A stretch of DNA of 64,000 bases from contig NC_066592.1 of NCBI RefSeq assembly GCF_905475345.1, positions 3,282,501 through 3,346,500 of the forward strand, written 5' to 3'. The position numbers were made by a program, and so were the translations under genes. The stretch is from Vespula vulgaris (Eukaryota; Arthropoda; Insecta; Hymenoptera; Vespidae). Position 1 is the first letter of the stretch. Every line of letters begins with the position of its first letter. The notes below the pieces were generated by a model. That model saw nothing but the letters and a program-made list of their open reading frames with translations, had not been told where the DNA came from and did no database searches. Positions 50,505-63,645 of the stretch are shown one piece after another.

Positions 50505-51655
50505 ATGAATTTCTTTTCTTTTCCTTTTTAATGTTCTTTTTTCTTCTTCCGTTCCATGTTTCATTCACGTTTTTTTTTCTTTTCTTTTTTTCTTCTACGA
50601 ACGTTATCTTCATTTGCCAAATCAAATTATTCGCTGCCGCGATTTTTTCTTTGCGACATATAAAACGATTCAACGTGTATAATTTACGATAGCTTGGAAA
50701 TAAATAATCTAATAATATCGATATGAATCGATATCTAATTATCTAAACGTTTTATCACCAGGTATTGTTATTTCATATTTCGTCGGATCGATATCTCTTT
50801 TCAGAAAGAAATCATAAAAGAATTTTTAATAGATCAAAACTCGCTCTATTCAATCTCTTTTTAAATGATATTAAAAAATCAATTATCCCTTTTTCGAAGA
50901 GGATTATTCGAGCCAACATTTTTCTCTTCGTACATAAAATTACCTGGTCTAAAAACTTTTGGTACAAGCCTTGTTTGTCGTTGTATACACGAACGAGTTT
51001 CTCTCTTCAAAAATAAAAAAAGAAAAAAGAAAATACAAGAGAAAAGAAAGAAACAAGAGAAGAGAAAAAAAAAATCACAGAAGAGTCCATCGAAACGGTC
51101 TTTGAAAAACAGAGAAAAAAAAAAGCGAAAAAAGAAGAAACGAAACGAAACGAAAAATAGATAAAAAGAAACAAACAGATAGATAAATAAATCAATAAAA
51201 TAAAAGAAGAAAATAATCTCTTCCAAAAAAAAAAAAAAAAAAATCTGATACGTATACATAGAATAATTGATTTTACAATCACGGGAATAAAATATGGTGG
51301 ATTAAGCGTAGCAGGGAAAGAAAAAAATAGGGTATAGACTCGAATAGACGCGAAATGAAAGAGAAGAAGGCAAAAGGTGGGGGTGAGAGAGGATAAAAGA
51401 GTCCGGACGTTGTTCGTGTCGTGTTGAACGAGGAAGGCATAAATGCTATCCACCTTCGAACGAACACGATTCGCATTTTTCATGTCGTGTTTTCCGGCGC
51501 GTTTCGTTCATCTCCTCCTGACTTTGGCTTTTCGTTCCGATCCAATATCTCCTTGTTCCTCGCGCGTCGCTGAAAATGCTGTTAACGAACGTCATTCAAA
51601 GACCGTATATCGAGGGCTTCTTTTTTCTTTATTTTTTTTTCTTCTTCTTTTTTAT

Positions 51656-51657
51656 TC

Positions 51658-51718
<61 letters not shown>
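51656..51718 (+). repeat. (CT)n microsatellite with two GT interruptions
   Basis: About 30 pyrimidine dinucleotide units. Confidence 0.94.
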
Positions 51719-52175
51719 TTCAGTTTTTTCTCTTATCAGCAAAATACGATAGACGGACGAAAATTTCTATATTTTTATTGGAAAGCATTTCCGAATCATC
51801 TCGAATCATCTTCGTTTTATATATAATTCTTCAAACTCGAACGACGTGCAGGAAATCCTTTATCCCTTAATTATTAATATACATATAACTCTCGAAATAT
51901 CAATGTTAATGTTACTAAAATTAAATATTCGATTTAATACGTTTAATAATGCATTCTGTTTTTTCTTTTTTTATTCTCGATTAATTGCGAAGAAAAAAGG
52001 AAAAGGAAGATAATAAATATAATAATAATAAATGAATTTGCGATAACGAGAAAGCGTTCAAACGAAGAAAGCGTTTTACTAAGCACGAAAATTCTCTAAC
52101 AAATGTGTAACGAAAACGTTGATATCCCATTCAATGAAAGTATTAACAATAAACTCTTTCGTTTCGTTTAACAAT

Positions 52176-52178
<3 letters not shown>

Positions 52179-52270
<92 letters not shown>
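52179..52270 (+). repeat. Long (CT)n microsatellite, 92 bp
   Basis: The longest CT array in the window, broken only by TTT steps near 52222 and 52251. Confidence 0.95.
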
Positions 52271-52674
52271 GGAATTTATCCTATCAAAAAACATGACTGA
52301 AACGAACTTTTACAAGCGTACATTGAAAATGGATAGATAGAAACCATCACACGCAAACGTATGGGTTGTTAGCGTGTCTGTTAAAAAAAAATTTTCATTC
52401 GTCGTTGATATAATTAATTCGTTTAATTAACGTTGAATCTTCTTTTTCTTTCTCTCTTTACCTCTTTCCTACATGCGTCTCGTTCTTTTCCCTTTTTCTT
52501 TCTGGTCTTTTTCTTTTTTTTTTTATTGATGAAAAAAAAGGAAAAAAGAGGAGAAAATAACATACAAACGAGAGAAAATGAGACTGTTCGTAGAAAATGG
52601 GAGAGGTCTATCTTCGACACACGAAGCTCCGTAGGTAAAGGATCGCGTGCAACGTTAGACGAGACTCGTCGATA

Positions 52675-52675
<1 letters not shown>

Positions 52676-52747
<72 letters not shown>
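52676..52747 (-). repeat. (ACTT)18 array; sense strand reads tandem GTAAGT
   Basis: About 18 perfect ACTT units. Read on the Ace sense strand the array is (AAGT)n, so the consensus 5' splice-site word GTAAGT occurs every four bases. Confidence 0.95.
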
Positions 52748-53689
52748 TCCGTTTCTTCCATCGTTCATGTTTCAAAGGGAAGCTTTCGCGGCTATACTGT
52801 AAAACCACCGACGAACCGTACTTATTATCACGTTTCTCGCCTTTCTAACCAAAGCTGAATCCTTCAAAATGCTCGTTATTTCAGCAGACAACGATGTCTC
52901 ACAATCCTATCGCCCTCGCAACCCCCTTCAACCTCCCTCAATCCTCCTCAACACCTCTAAATCACCCTCGATTCCTTTCAACTCCACCCCCAATTCTCAA
53001 CCCTTCACCTTCTTTCGAGATATATCGATTAAAACGTCTACCCATTTCACGATTCTACTACCATCCTCTTTTTCTTTTTCTTTTCCTTCTTCTTCTTCTT
53101 CTCTTTCTTTTTTTATTTTCTTTCTCATTTTGTTCCTTTTTCTTTTTTTTCTTCTTATCCTCGAAATCGTGGTTAAATAAACGTAAAGCCGGATAATCTG
53201 TATCGTTCGGGGAAGATATTCGAACGAAATTTATTTCGAAATATCTTTTGAACTATACCATGAAAGAAGATATTATTGCACGCCCTAATAGATATCTAAT
53301 CGCAGTCCTTTAATTATTTTTAAATCGAAAACACTTTCGTGCGTTTTGTGATAGATCGGTTCGCTCTTCTTTTTCTTTCCTCGTCGATTTAAACGTGTGG
53401 GAAGTATCGGATGTAAAAAAAAAAGAAAAAGAAAAGAAAAAAGAAAATAATAAACGAGGAAAGAAAATTGATTATCATAAAACGATTGATGAATAAACGA
53501 AAAAAAAAAGAAAAGAAATAAGAAAAAAGAAAAATTAACTTTCTTTGTTCTAATAGAAGAAAATTTGATCGTGTTCGTTGATTTGCAGTTCGCCGAAGTA
53601 GATCGATCGATCTTTCTTTCTCCCTTTTCTTTTCTCTCTCCCATTCTTTTTTTTTTTTCTTTCTCTTTCTTTCTTTCTAGTTTCTCCCG

Positions 53690-53910
53690 ACGATCTTACA
53701 GGACGAGGCCACGCCATCGTTCTAATGCACGCCCACGAAAATACCGGTGGCTAGGTAGCTAGTACGTGGCGTTTTCGACGAACGAAAGGAAACTAGGTCA
53801 GGGGTGCTCCATTTCGTTCGTTCTCTCACCTCTGCGTGTTGCTGTTGCTTCGGCAAATGGCCGAAGGGGACGACGGCTACCTACGAGTGAACAAGTATAT
53901 TGTTTTCCCT
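53690..53910. other. Non-repetitive CpG-containing island
   Basis: Complex sequence next to the CT array at 53945, with ACGAGGCCACGCC and GGGGACGACGGC words. No recognisable product. Confidence 0.3.
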
Positions 53911-53941
53911 CTTCCATCAACGTACTTTATTCTCTGTCTTT

Positions 53942-53944
<3 letters not shown>

Positions 53945-53996
<52 letters not shown>

Positions 53997-53999
53997 TCT
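53945..53999 (+). repeat. (CT)n microsatellite
   Basis: About 26 CT units with one GT interruption. Confidence 0.94.
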
Positions 54000-54288
54000 T
54001 TCTTTCTTACAACAACGACAGGTCTGAATCAGAAGCACGAGAATAGTACGGTGCTTTCGTTCGAATTTTCTAAAAGAAAAATAGCGAAGAGAAGAAAAAA
54101 GAAAAGTTGAAGAAGTTGAATGCCATTGGAACGACGTCGAATGGTCGATAAAAAATTACCGAGAAAAAAATAGATCTAATGAAAAAAGAACAGAGAGAGA
54201 GAGAGAAAGGGAGAGAGAAGATCGAAAAGGATATTGGCAAAGTATTCGAATTTTACGTCGAATCGATCACGTCGGTTTATGAATCATC

Positions 54289-54327
<39 letters not shown>

Positions 54328-54878
54328 ATTTTTTTTTCAATGATTTTTTCAAATAATACGAAAGCAAAATATTGGAACGAAGGAGAAGGAAAAAATGTGG
54401 AAGAGAAAGAAGCGATGTATTTTTCGTTTCTTTTAGTTTCATATTATTTTGTATTATAAGAAGAATCTGTCGAATATCAAGTAGATCAGATTTATAAAAT
54501 TATTTTATTACTCGTAAAAGTTTTTACGTAGAGAGAGATACGTATTTTTTTTTATACGTATTATTTTATTTATGTATAGCTTGATTTTATTTTAACGTAC
54601 GCTTTTATTTTATTTTCTGATTCTTTGTGTACAAATTTTGTCTCTGTTCTTCTTCTTCTTCTCATTATTATTATTACTTTTTTTTTTTTAATTTAAAAAT
54701 CGATTATATGTTACTTGATATTTCGATCGGAATTTTCTTCATCAAGCGTAATAGACCCATGAATTTGGAGATGGAACTCATGAATAGGGAAACGCTTTAA
54801 TGTTCTCACGACGTCACTCGACCCCACTTAAATATTCAACGAAATGAAGAAGCTACGATTAGACGTACGAACAATTAC

Positions 54879-54908
<30 letters not shown>
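54879..54908. repeat. (AAT)n microsatellite
   Basis: About ten AAT units. Confidence 0.92.
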
Positions 54909-54909
<1 letters not shown>

Positions 54910-55669
54910 TTAATATTAAGAATAAGAATAAAAATAAGAATAATAATGTTCGATATTTTCAAAAGGATCATGAATTCAACAGCTAGTATCGATTCTCCAA
55001 GGAGAAATATATGATTCTCCTGCGGCGAATTTTATCGTCGTTTTACGAGCGCTAAAAATCTTCGCTCCGTTCGCGACGAGTAGTAAGTACGTAAAGTAAA
55101 AAAAAAAGAAGAAAAAGAATATAAAGAAGATAAAAACGAAAGATTTCGAGGTTTAAAATCTTATCCCGAACAAGTAAAGTAAAAAAAAAAAAAAAGGAAA
55201 AAGAAAAAGAAGATAAAAACGAAAGATTTCAAGGTATAAAATGTTATCTTTAACAAGAGTCTGTGTTTGTGTGTGTGTACGTTCTTTCGATCTTTGATCT
55301 TTCGTCCGATAAAATATTTTTTATCTTAATTTTAATTTATAAATCTTGGAAAATAAATTTGTTTGACATTTCGTTAATATTACTTGTTCTTAATATTATC
55401 TGTTAATTAATTATCATCTTTATATTTTCTTTCACTTTCATGCTATTTTTTTTTTTTTATTCACTCAGTTTTATGAATGAACGACGAAGTAAAAATTAAT
55501 CAAAAGAAAGAAAGAAAAACGAAAGTGAAAAAACTTGAACTATCTAATTCTGCATCGAAAATCGTTACTCACGACGATTCCGATAATATGGGAAAACGTT
55601 TATCTTGGAAGCGAATCAAACTATTCGACACGTCGATTCCCGCGTTTTCTCTTATCGATCAACTATTCT

Positions 55670-56040
55670 AACCGGAAATAATTCCCAGTAAACGGAAGAA
55701 CGGTTGGAAACTAACGAGTTCGTGAGATTCTCGATACGACATTAGGAAACTCGAAACTCAAACCCTAATACGATTTAGAATCGGATTTCTAAAGGTTTCT
55801 AAAGTCCTTCTAGCTAACGAGTTCACTTTTTGTATCCTTTAAATAGAGTATTACCTACGTCCAATTCGAACGCCAAAATGAAGGAAAAGTTGAACCTTTT
55901 AACGTCATCGAGATCTCTAATACTCTTTTTCGCTGGTAATTTCGACCGTATCGATTAAATCCGGAAACAAGATCGAATCGAACGAAACTTAAAACGATTA
56001 ATTTCATTTGTTATAACGTTAAACCAAGACACGACAATTC
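55670..56040. other. Non-repetitive stretch, function unknown
   Basis: About 370 bp of complex, CpG-containing but AT-rich sequence. No coding frame recognised. Confidence 0.25.
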
Positions 56041-56576
56041 GATTTATAAAAAAAAAAATAAAGAAAAGAAAAGAAAAAAAAAATCTTATCGTTTTATTCA
56101 TTGAGACGAAGGAACAATGTAAAATCAGAAAGTAATTATCGAAAATAATTTTTTAAATCAATGAGACACGCGTTTATCATTTAATAATTCATCTTTTTTT
56201 CTCTATCTTATGTTTCGAATCTTCTTTCTTATTCTCCGTGTGTTTTTGATGAGGAGACACGCCCAACTATAGGATACGTTCCTTTGTACATGTATACCTA
56301 TCTACTTACATACTTACGTACGTGTGTATGTAATGACATACCTCGAACTACATACATACGTACGTACATGCATACATATATACGCTTACGTATATACCCG
56401 TACACCTTTACGTACTTTTGCTATTCGTACAACGTCTCAAACGTAAATGTATTTTCTACCAGATATATTTCCTCGTAAGCCTTTGCTATATAACGAAAAT
56501 AAACGAGATTTTCGTGCGTCGAAATACTCCTTTAATACGTTGACGACCAAAAACGAAAATTTTTCATTTTCGTATA

Positions 56577-56580
<4 letters not shown>

Positions 56581-56628
<48 letters not shown>
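56581..56628. repeat. (TA)n microsatellite
   Basis: About 24 TA units. Confidence 0.95.
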
Positions 56629-56631
<3 letters not shown>

Positions 56632-57305
56632 TCAGTAATTGTAAGTCACATAAATATCTCCTTTTGGGATATTTAGATCTAAATTATTTATTTGAAAATT
56701 ATTTTTTTTTTTTTTTACTATGAAGAGCAAAAATTAAATAAGAAATTATTTCATTAATTATTTAATTAAATAATTTAATAATTTTCATAATTTTTAAATA
56801 TTAAGAGTAACATATGAAATAAAGAAAGAAAGAGAGAGAAAGAGAGAGAAAGAACCAAAACATGTTTCATATTTCAAATGACCTACAGTTAAATCACTTT
56901 CGTAATCACCAAATAATATATATAATATATATATGCGTACAGAAATAAATGAAAGAACGAATGGCGTAGTAAACAGAAAGAAAGAGAGAGAAAGAGAGAG
57001 AAAGAGATAGAGAGATATGAATGAAACAAAACAAACAGAAGATGAATGTTTACAAGACGACAACCAAGGATATAGAGAAACAAAGAAATTCTAAATATTG
57101 TACGTACTAATGTATTTGACCTTAAAGACATACTCAGTCGCAGATAGATCCTCGAAGGTGTCGGACGTATTTTCTTTTACGCATTAGCTGCTTTAATTTT
57201 ATCATCTACGCATGTAAGTAAAATTTTCATTTATCTCTAATAGATTAAAAATTAGATTAAAAATCTATGCGATTACTTATTTTAATTAAATGCGAATTTC
57301 ATCTC

Positions 57306-57340
<35 letters not shown>

Positions 57341-57845
57341 GTTTTATATCTCGTTATGAACCAAGAAAACTTTTCATACTTTGTAATATTACGATTAATT
57401 TAGAAGGAGAATTCGGCGTGTAAATTTGCGAAAAAAGAAAAAGAAAAAAATTAATAATTAATTTTTTCAATAAGTTAAGAACCTTTAGCTCGTTCTTCTA
57501 TATAAAATATAAGAAATAAATTTATATCGTATAAATATGTATATATATGTTTCTTTTTTTTTAAATATTCTGCGATGTTTCTCGCTCTCTCTTTCTCTCT
57601 CTTTTTCTCTCATTGAGTCAACACGTCCGATGGGTCAACTATGATCTTATCTCGATGACGATCGATAATCCGACGACCGAGTTAAATTACCCAGGCCAAT
57701 CAAAATCACATTACGTGCATCACAGCTGTCGACTCGTGCGATCGAGTCACCGAGTAACTGCAGTCAACGAGAGTGAAGAAAAATGAAAAAGAAGAAAAGA
57801 TTTGTATGTGCGTATGTGTGTGTGTGTATGTGTATATTATATATA

Positions 57846-57849
<4 letters not shown>

Positions 57850-57893
<44 letters not shown>
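57850..57893. repeat. (TA)n microsatellite
   Basis: About 22 TA units, preceded by a (GT)n run near 57816. Confidence 0.94.
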
Positions 57894-57900
<7 letters not shown>

Positions 57901-58263
57901 GTAGGTCAGGTCACGTAAAATGAACGACTTTTTGTGACTTTTTCTCTTCCTTATTCTTCTTCTTCTTCTTCTTTTTGTACGAATTAAAACAACATAAAAT
58001 AACACAATGAGTTTCCATTTTAAAATTTAGATATATTTATTCTTTCTTTTTTTCTTCTCGAAATTTGAGGAAACAAGAAAAGAAAGAAAGAAATATTCCG
58101 ATATCTTTTAAATTTTAATTATTAATTTTTCATCGAGATATATATCGATAAGACGTAAAATATTCATTAAGTAGAACGAACGTCATAGTTTTATATAATA
58201 AATTATCTAACAATTAATTCTACTAGTTACGTAGTACGTTATGCAAAATAGCCGATAAACAAG

Positions 58264-58334
<71 letters not shown>
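58264..58334. repeat. Compound (CT)n(TA)n microsatellite
   Basis: About 12 CT units pass directly into about 23 TA units. Confidence 0.94.
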
Positions 58335-58337
<3 letters not shown>

Positions 58338-58669
58338 GAAACAAAGAGAGATTTAATAGACGTAGAGATAACGAGAAATCATGTATACTTCACAAGAAAG
58401 AAAGAAAGAATGGAAACGAAACGAAACGAAACAAAAACAAAGGTAAAAAAAAATGTAAGAAAAAATGATGACGTCTACGACGAAAGAAAAAGAAATCGAT
58501 CTTTTCTATTTATGTTCGTCCCTTATTTGAAGTATACGTTGGTACACAAGTTTCTTTCGACAGAAAAAACGAAACTGGAAGAAGGAGGAGGAAGAATCGG
58601 TTGGTTGTGTCTCAGACAACGAAGAAATATTTAATAAGCTCTTGGTCCTATCATTCTAATAGGAGAAAG

Positions 58670-58671
<2 letters not shown>

Positions 58672-58721
<50 letters not shown>
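58672..58721. repeat. (TA)n microsatellite
   Basis: About 24 TA units. Confidence 0.94.
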
Positions 58722-58723
<2 letters not shown>

Positions 58724-58932
58724 GATAAATAGAAATAAAAGAAAGAAAAAGATTGTTTTATCGAACGTACTCATCTTTATTTCCAAGCTTTTTCCATCTC
58801 TTCTATCATTCTTTCATTCTCATATTAAAATAAAAACTATAAAAATAATAGAATATTAAAAATAGGAAGAAATAAAGAAATAAGGAAAGACGTACGATTT
58901 ATATAGTTATAAAAAAGAAATAGAATTAGAAG

Positions 58933-58935
<3 letters not shown>

Positions 58936-58972
<37 letters not shown>
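58936..58972. repeat. (TA)n microsatellite
   Basis: About 18 TA units. Confidence 0.93.
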
Positions 58973-58977
<5 letters not shown>

Positions 58978-59208
58978 CGTCGATAAGAAAATGATCGATA
59001 GCTCATCGACGTATCGAAAATAAACGATAAAGTGCGAGTAGAAAGCGAAAAAAAAAACTTTTGATGATCGAACAAACGTTGCAGAAGTTTTCGCAGAATT
59101 TTTCGAGACACCCTGTAAAAAAAGACACGCAATTTTCGAGAGCTTACGTAGCAGTCGAAGTCCAGATCGGTTTCCCGAACCATGACAATTTCACTATATA
59201 TACATTCA

Positions 59209-59237
59209 TACATACATACATACATACATACATACAT
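59209..59237. repeat. (CATA)n microsatellite
   Basis: About seven CATA units. Confidence 0.9.
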
Positions 59238-59693
59238 CTACTCACACCAATATATATATAGATATAGAATCTACCCCTCTGTCTCGGAAAATCTCGTAAA
59301 TACGATAGCACGATAGTCACTCCTGCCCCCGAGATATATAATTAGGGTGGAAACGAAGCACAAGGGACTACCGATTCAAGCGGATAACGAGAAAACGATA
59401 AGGACAGATCTCTCTTTCTATGTATCTACGTATGTATCTAATTCTCCGTCTCTTTCTCTCTTTTCTTCGATTAGATAATTCTCGTTACCTGTATAAATTC
59501 CGATCTACGATTTTGTCTTTTGCTATTACGAACTTATTATTATTGTTACTAATTTGGATCGTATGGTGTATACGAGATGTATCCAGCACCTTTTACTTCT
59601 ACCCCTACTACATAAAAATATCTGCGTGTTATACGAGTAAAAATAGTCACGAGAAAAATATTATATAAATATAATGATTTTCGTTCGACATAG

Positions 59694-59697
<4 letters not shown>

Positions 59698-59730
<33 letters not shown>
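59698..59730. repeat. (TA)n microsatellite
   Basis: About 16 TA units followed by GTAT units. Confidence 0.92.
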
Positions 59731-59742
<12 letters not shown>

Positions 59743-60059
59743 ATATGTATATGTTTGTGCGTTTTTTACTCGATCTCGTTAAAGAATAATCTGGTTTGTA
59801 TTAACATAAATAATTATTAATAAGTCGCTACGATTTCATATCACCGATTTTTATTTTTATTCCAGCGTAACGTGTTGACTCATTTTTTTGTATCATTTAT
59901 ACAAAAATTTTTTAATTTCTGTAACGATAATTTGTAACATTTATTAATCGATTATGTTACTAACTTTTTCACTGATTTATAAAAAATAAGAAGAGAGAAA
60001 GAAAGAAATCTTCGTTCTTTCTCTTTTTTATTTTTTCCAAAGCAAAAAAAATGCAATTA

Positions 60060-60330
60060 AAAAAGCACAGACCTTGCGATCGTCTTTTCACAAAAAGTGG
60101 CTATCGGCGTTGGTTAGGGTAAAGCTCTGAAAAAGAGGGTCTCGAAGAGGAGAGGGTCGATTTATCGAGCCATTTACATGCCGCTACGATTCGTCCTCAT
60201 ACTACGACACTTCTGAGGTAAGGACACTTAAACCTACTCAGTATAGCGTGTGCACGCGTCGATTAACGGCCCATCCAATATCAACTTCCCTTCTCGTTTC
60301 GTCTATCTTCGAAAAGAGACGATGGTTGTT
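60060..60330. other. Non-repetitive CpG-containing island
   Basis: Complex sequence including GTGTGCACGCGTCG near 60248 and a plus-strand donor-like GAG/GTAAGGAC near 60218. No recognised frame. Confidence 0.3.
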
Positions 60331-60690
60331 ATATACATACATACATACATACATATATATATATATATAACCATACTGCGTAATATCCAGACATGCATGT
60401 ATGCGTATGCGTGAGAAACAGAGTGAGAGAGAGAGAGTTAATCACACGACGAAATCATTGATCCGGTAAACCACGTAATGCGTGCTGCGAACTCGAAATT
60501 TCGGTAATATCATTTCGCTGATCATCGTTAACCTCTCTTCTGAATATTCGTTAACGAGCAAAGAAGAAAGAGAAGAGAAAGAAAATAACTCTCAAATGAC
60601 TGTTGCTTTGTCAAAGATATTACAAAGATTTTTTCGTAGGAAGGAAAAAGTGAATAAAATAATCATTGAATAAATAAATGAATAAATAGA

Positions 60691-60692
60691 TC

Positions 60693-60742
<50 letters not shown>
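60691..60742. repeat. (GATA)n microsatellite
   Basis: About 13 GATA units. Confidence 0.95.
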
Positions 60743-60743
<1 letters not shown>

Positions 60744-61261
60744 TTATTTTCTACGAAATAATCTATATTAGAAACGAGAAGAATTTGTGAATTTTTCGAA
60801 AAGTTCTATTTCGATTTGTTTAATGCGTAGTTAAATTTTCCATTTCATTCATAGAAATATGTATACTAGAAGTATATTTACTCCAAGTAATTTTGTATAA
60901 GAATGAAAGAGAGAGAAAGAGAGAGAGAGAGACACCGAAGTAAACACGACTTTCATCCTACGTAATTTTCTTTTGTTTTGTTTTTATTATACTCAGACTC
61001 GTGTAGGTATCTAATCTCGTATGTTGTATATTAGATTTTTATATACATACATATACATTTCCTCATCCTTGAAATAATTCATCTCATAATAATTCGGTGC
61101 CCTTTGGAAGGTTCACGTCCGTCACAACTCGCTCGAAATAATTACGGTCTAATAAAATAATTATACTAATTGTACATTGTTATTCTGAACTACAGTGGAA
61201 TTCCATAAAACGAAGTTTCTCTTGGAGCTTTCGACGGTGTTCTAACAGCCAGTATAACGCT

Positions 61262-61318
61262 AGTAACAGTAGCAACAGCAACAACAGCAACACTAGTACG
61301 AGTACCAGTAGCAACCAA
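61262..61318 (+). repeat. Imperfect CAA/CAG/TAG-rich trinucleotide tract
   Basis: AGTAGCAACAGCAACAACAG-like imperfect triplets; the minus strand gives a leucine-rich frame that I read as repeat-derived. Confidence 0.7.
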
Positions 61319-61363
61319 CAACTTTCGACGTCATGTCGAAATCGCCTCTTTCTTCTCTCCTTT

Positions 61364-61412
61364 CCTCTTCTCTTCTCTTCTCTTCTCTTCTCTTCTCTTC
61401 TCTTCTCTTCTC
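61364..61412 (+). repeat. (CTCTT)n pentanucleotide repeat
   Basis: About nine units. Confidence 0.92.
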
Positions 61413-61667
61413 TCAAAGAGCTTTGAGAGAATTTCCTAAAACTTGAAAGCGCCTTGGTACCACGTAGTATTCTATACTATACCATACTATAGTACAAACG
61501 ATTCGCTCGTACCATTTTTAGATCGTAGAAGATCGAAAAGAAAGTCGAAAGACTTTATGTGAAAAATATTCGAGAAGTCTTGCCTTGTCGTAAAAGCTTC
61601 TTCTCTTTTCTACTTATATACATAAATACGTACATACGTAGGTAGATATATATACGTACTTACATGC

Positions 61668-61702
<35 letters not shown>

Positions 61703-62674
61703 CGTACGTATGTATATACATATAGTAGAAAACGACGGACGCGAACGTCGAAATTCTATCGGACGGAGTTTCGATAGATGCAGAGGAATAGGAAGAAGGT
61801 AAAAAGTCATTCGCGTATTTTATTCTAGAAACGTTTTCGTCGAAAAACGTTCTTATACTTCTTTCTCTCTCTATCTCTCTCTCTCTCTCTCTCTCTTCCT
61901 TTCTGTACTTCCATTTCTATTTACGACTATAGGATGTCTAACCATATCCTATAAACGAAATAACCTATCCGTGCGACCTTTTCCAATCGGTAACCAGTCG
62001 TCCAATTAAAAAAGACGACATTTGCATCTTCGATAACCGGTCGTTCGAAACGATCGATACTACTAAGATATTTTAAGAATAAGAATAGATATTAACGAAA
62101 ATAAAAATAGTACAATGATAACGAGATAGATGTGATGGTAACTCAACTCGTACCATATTCTCTTATAGATTTCTTATTAACATTCTATTTAATTTCAAAC
62201 AATCGATCAAACGTTGTAAATATCATCATTTAATTTTATCCGATTCATTGATAACTTAAGAAACAATGTCTAGGGGAAAATAATTTGTTGGCTGGTTTAT
62301 TACTTGTTTCATTTTATTATTATAACCATCTATTCGCTATTCTTTTAATAATAATTATTTATTATACGTAGATGAAATACAGAAGATGAAATTTACTTCG
62401 TTTGACGCTTCTTCGATAAAAAGAACGATAGTTTACGATCATAGGAAAAAAAAAAAAGATCGAATGAATAGACAAGGAAGGGGAAAAGAATAACTATTGA
62501 TGGACAACGATCTCGATGCAATTTGTTTAAAGGGATATCGAATATATCCTCTCTGTTTATACGTGACAAAATGAAAAAAGAAGAAAGAGAAAAAGATATC
62601 GATAGCGTTTGGTTTCCTTTGAAACTAAATACCAGATAGACTACGAACTATACATATATACATATATACATACA

Positions 62675-62730
<56 letters not shown>

Positions 62731-62731
<1 letters not shown>

Positions 62732-62821
62732 AAATAATTTACTTCATTTTTTTTATTTCTTTTTATATATATATATTAGAACAAAAAAGAAGAGACGAGA
62801 AATAAAAAAAATGAAGTAAAT

Positions 62822-62827
<6 letters not shown>
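62731..62827. repeat. Perfect 30-bp inverted repeat with TA-rich flanks
   Basis: 62731-62760 is exactly the reverse complement of 62798-62827, with a 37-nt spacer. (TA)n tracts outside both arms (about 62693-62727 and 62830-62852) can extend the pairing past a short mismatch. The right arm and spacer are partly copied again as a direct repeat up to about 62928. Confidence 0.85.
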
Positions 62828-62852
<25 letters not shown>

Positions 62853-63583
62853 TAGAACAAAAAAGAAAAGAGACGAAAAATAAAGAAAATAAGAAAGAAA
62901 TAAAAAAAAATGAAGTAAATGATGCTCGAAACAAGACAGTCCTCTTACTTTTAGAAGTCGCGACCAATCAAGCGCTTCCCGGTTCGTGAGCTTTTCTTTC
63001 CTTTTCCTTATCTCTCTTTGTTCCTTTCGTACTTTCTTATTTTTACCCTTTAACCCTTTTCTTTAGTCGCCACCAAAGTTAATACGAAAGGAGAGCTACT
63101 CGAGTCGAGTGTCTCGCTTCGTTGAGTCTCTTCTAACTCCCTCCGTTCATCTCTTTCTCTCTTTTCATTTCCGTTATTTCTTTTTCCTCGCGATTTCTTA
63201 CATTTTCTAAAAGAGAGAGAATTTTGTTTCCATTTAGTTTCGTGTCTCCTCTCTTCTCTCCTCTCAAGCAGATCGTATCTAAATAAAAGAAATCAACTTT
63301 ATTGTTACATCGCGACCGAATGGATAGATCGTTTAAATTTTTTAATGTATCGTTGCCAGAAGGGAAAAGGAAAGAGTAACGAGTAAAAAGGACAAAAAAA
63401 AAAAAGAAAATGAAAAGGAAATGTTGTCATGTTGTCACACGAAATTTATCTTCATTCTTGAACGAAACGTCAACTTTTGTCAGAGATATGCAAAATACGT
63501 TTTGTGCAGAGATACACCAGAGAGATATTATGTAAAATACGTCTTTTCTGGAGATATGTAAAATAAATTTTTTTTCTTCAATT

Positions 63584-63591
<8 letters not shown>

Positions 63592-63619
<28 letters not shown>

Positions 63620-63645
63620 CTTTTCTTTTCTTTTCTTTTCTTTTG
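63592..63645 (+). repeat. (CT)n followed by (TTTTC)n
   Basis: About 12 CT units, then about six TTTTC units. Confidence 0.9.

Noticed and set aside
50480..50505. GGTTCGAATC, resembling a tRNA B box
   Set aside because: It is part of the GATTC/GAATC repeat; no A box, acceptor stem or anticodon arm fits around it.
49967..50692. The longest open frame of the window, 241 codons, plus strand
   Set aside because: It crosses (TTTC)n, (CA)n, (CATA)n and (GATTC)n repeats, and its composition changes with each; length is explained by stop-poor repeats.
52676..52747. Tandem array as a CRISPR-like or direct-repeat system
   Set aside because: A perfect 4-bp microsatellite with no spacers, in a eukaryotic intron.
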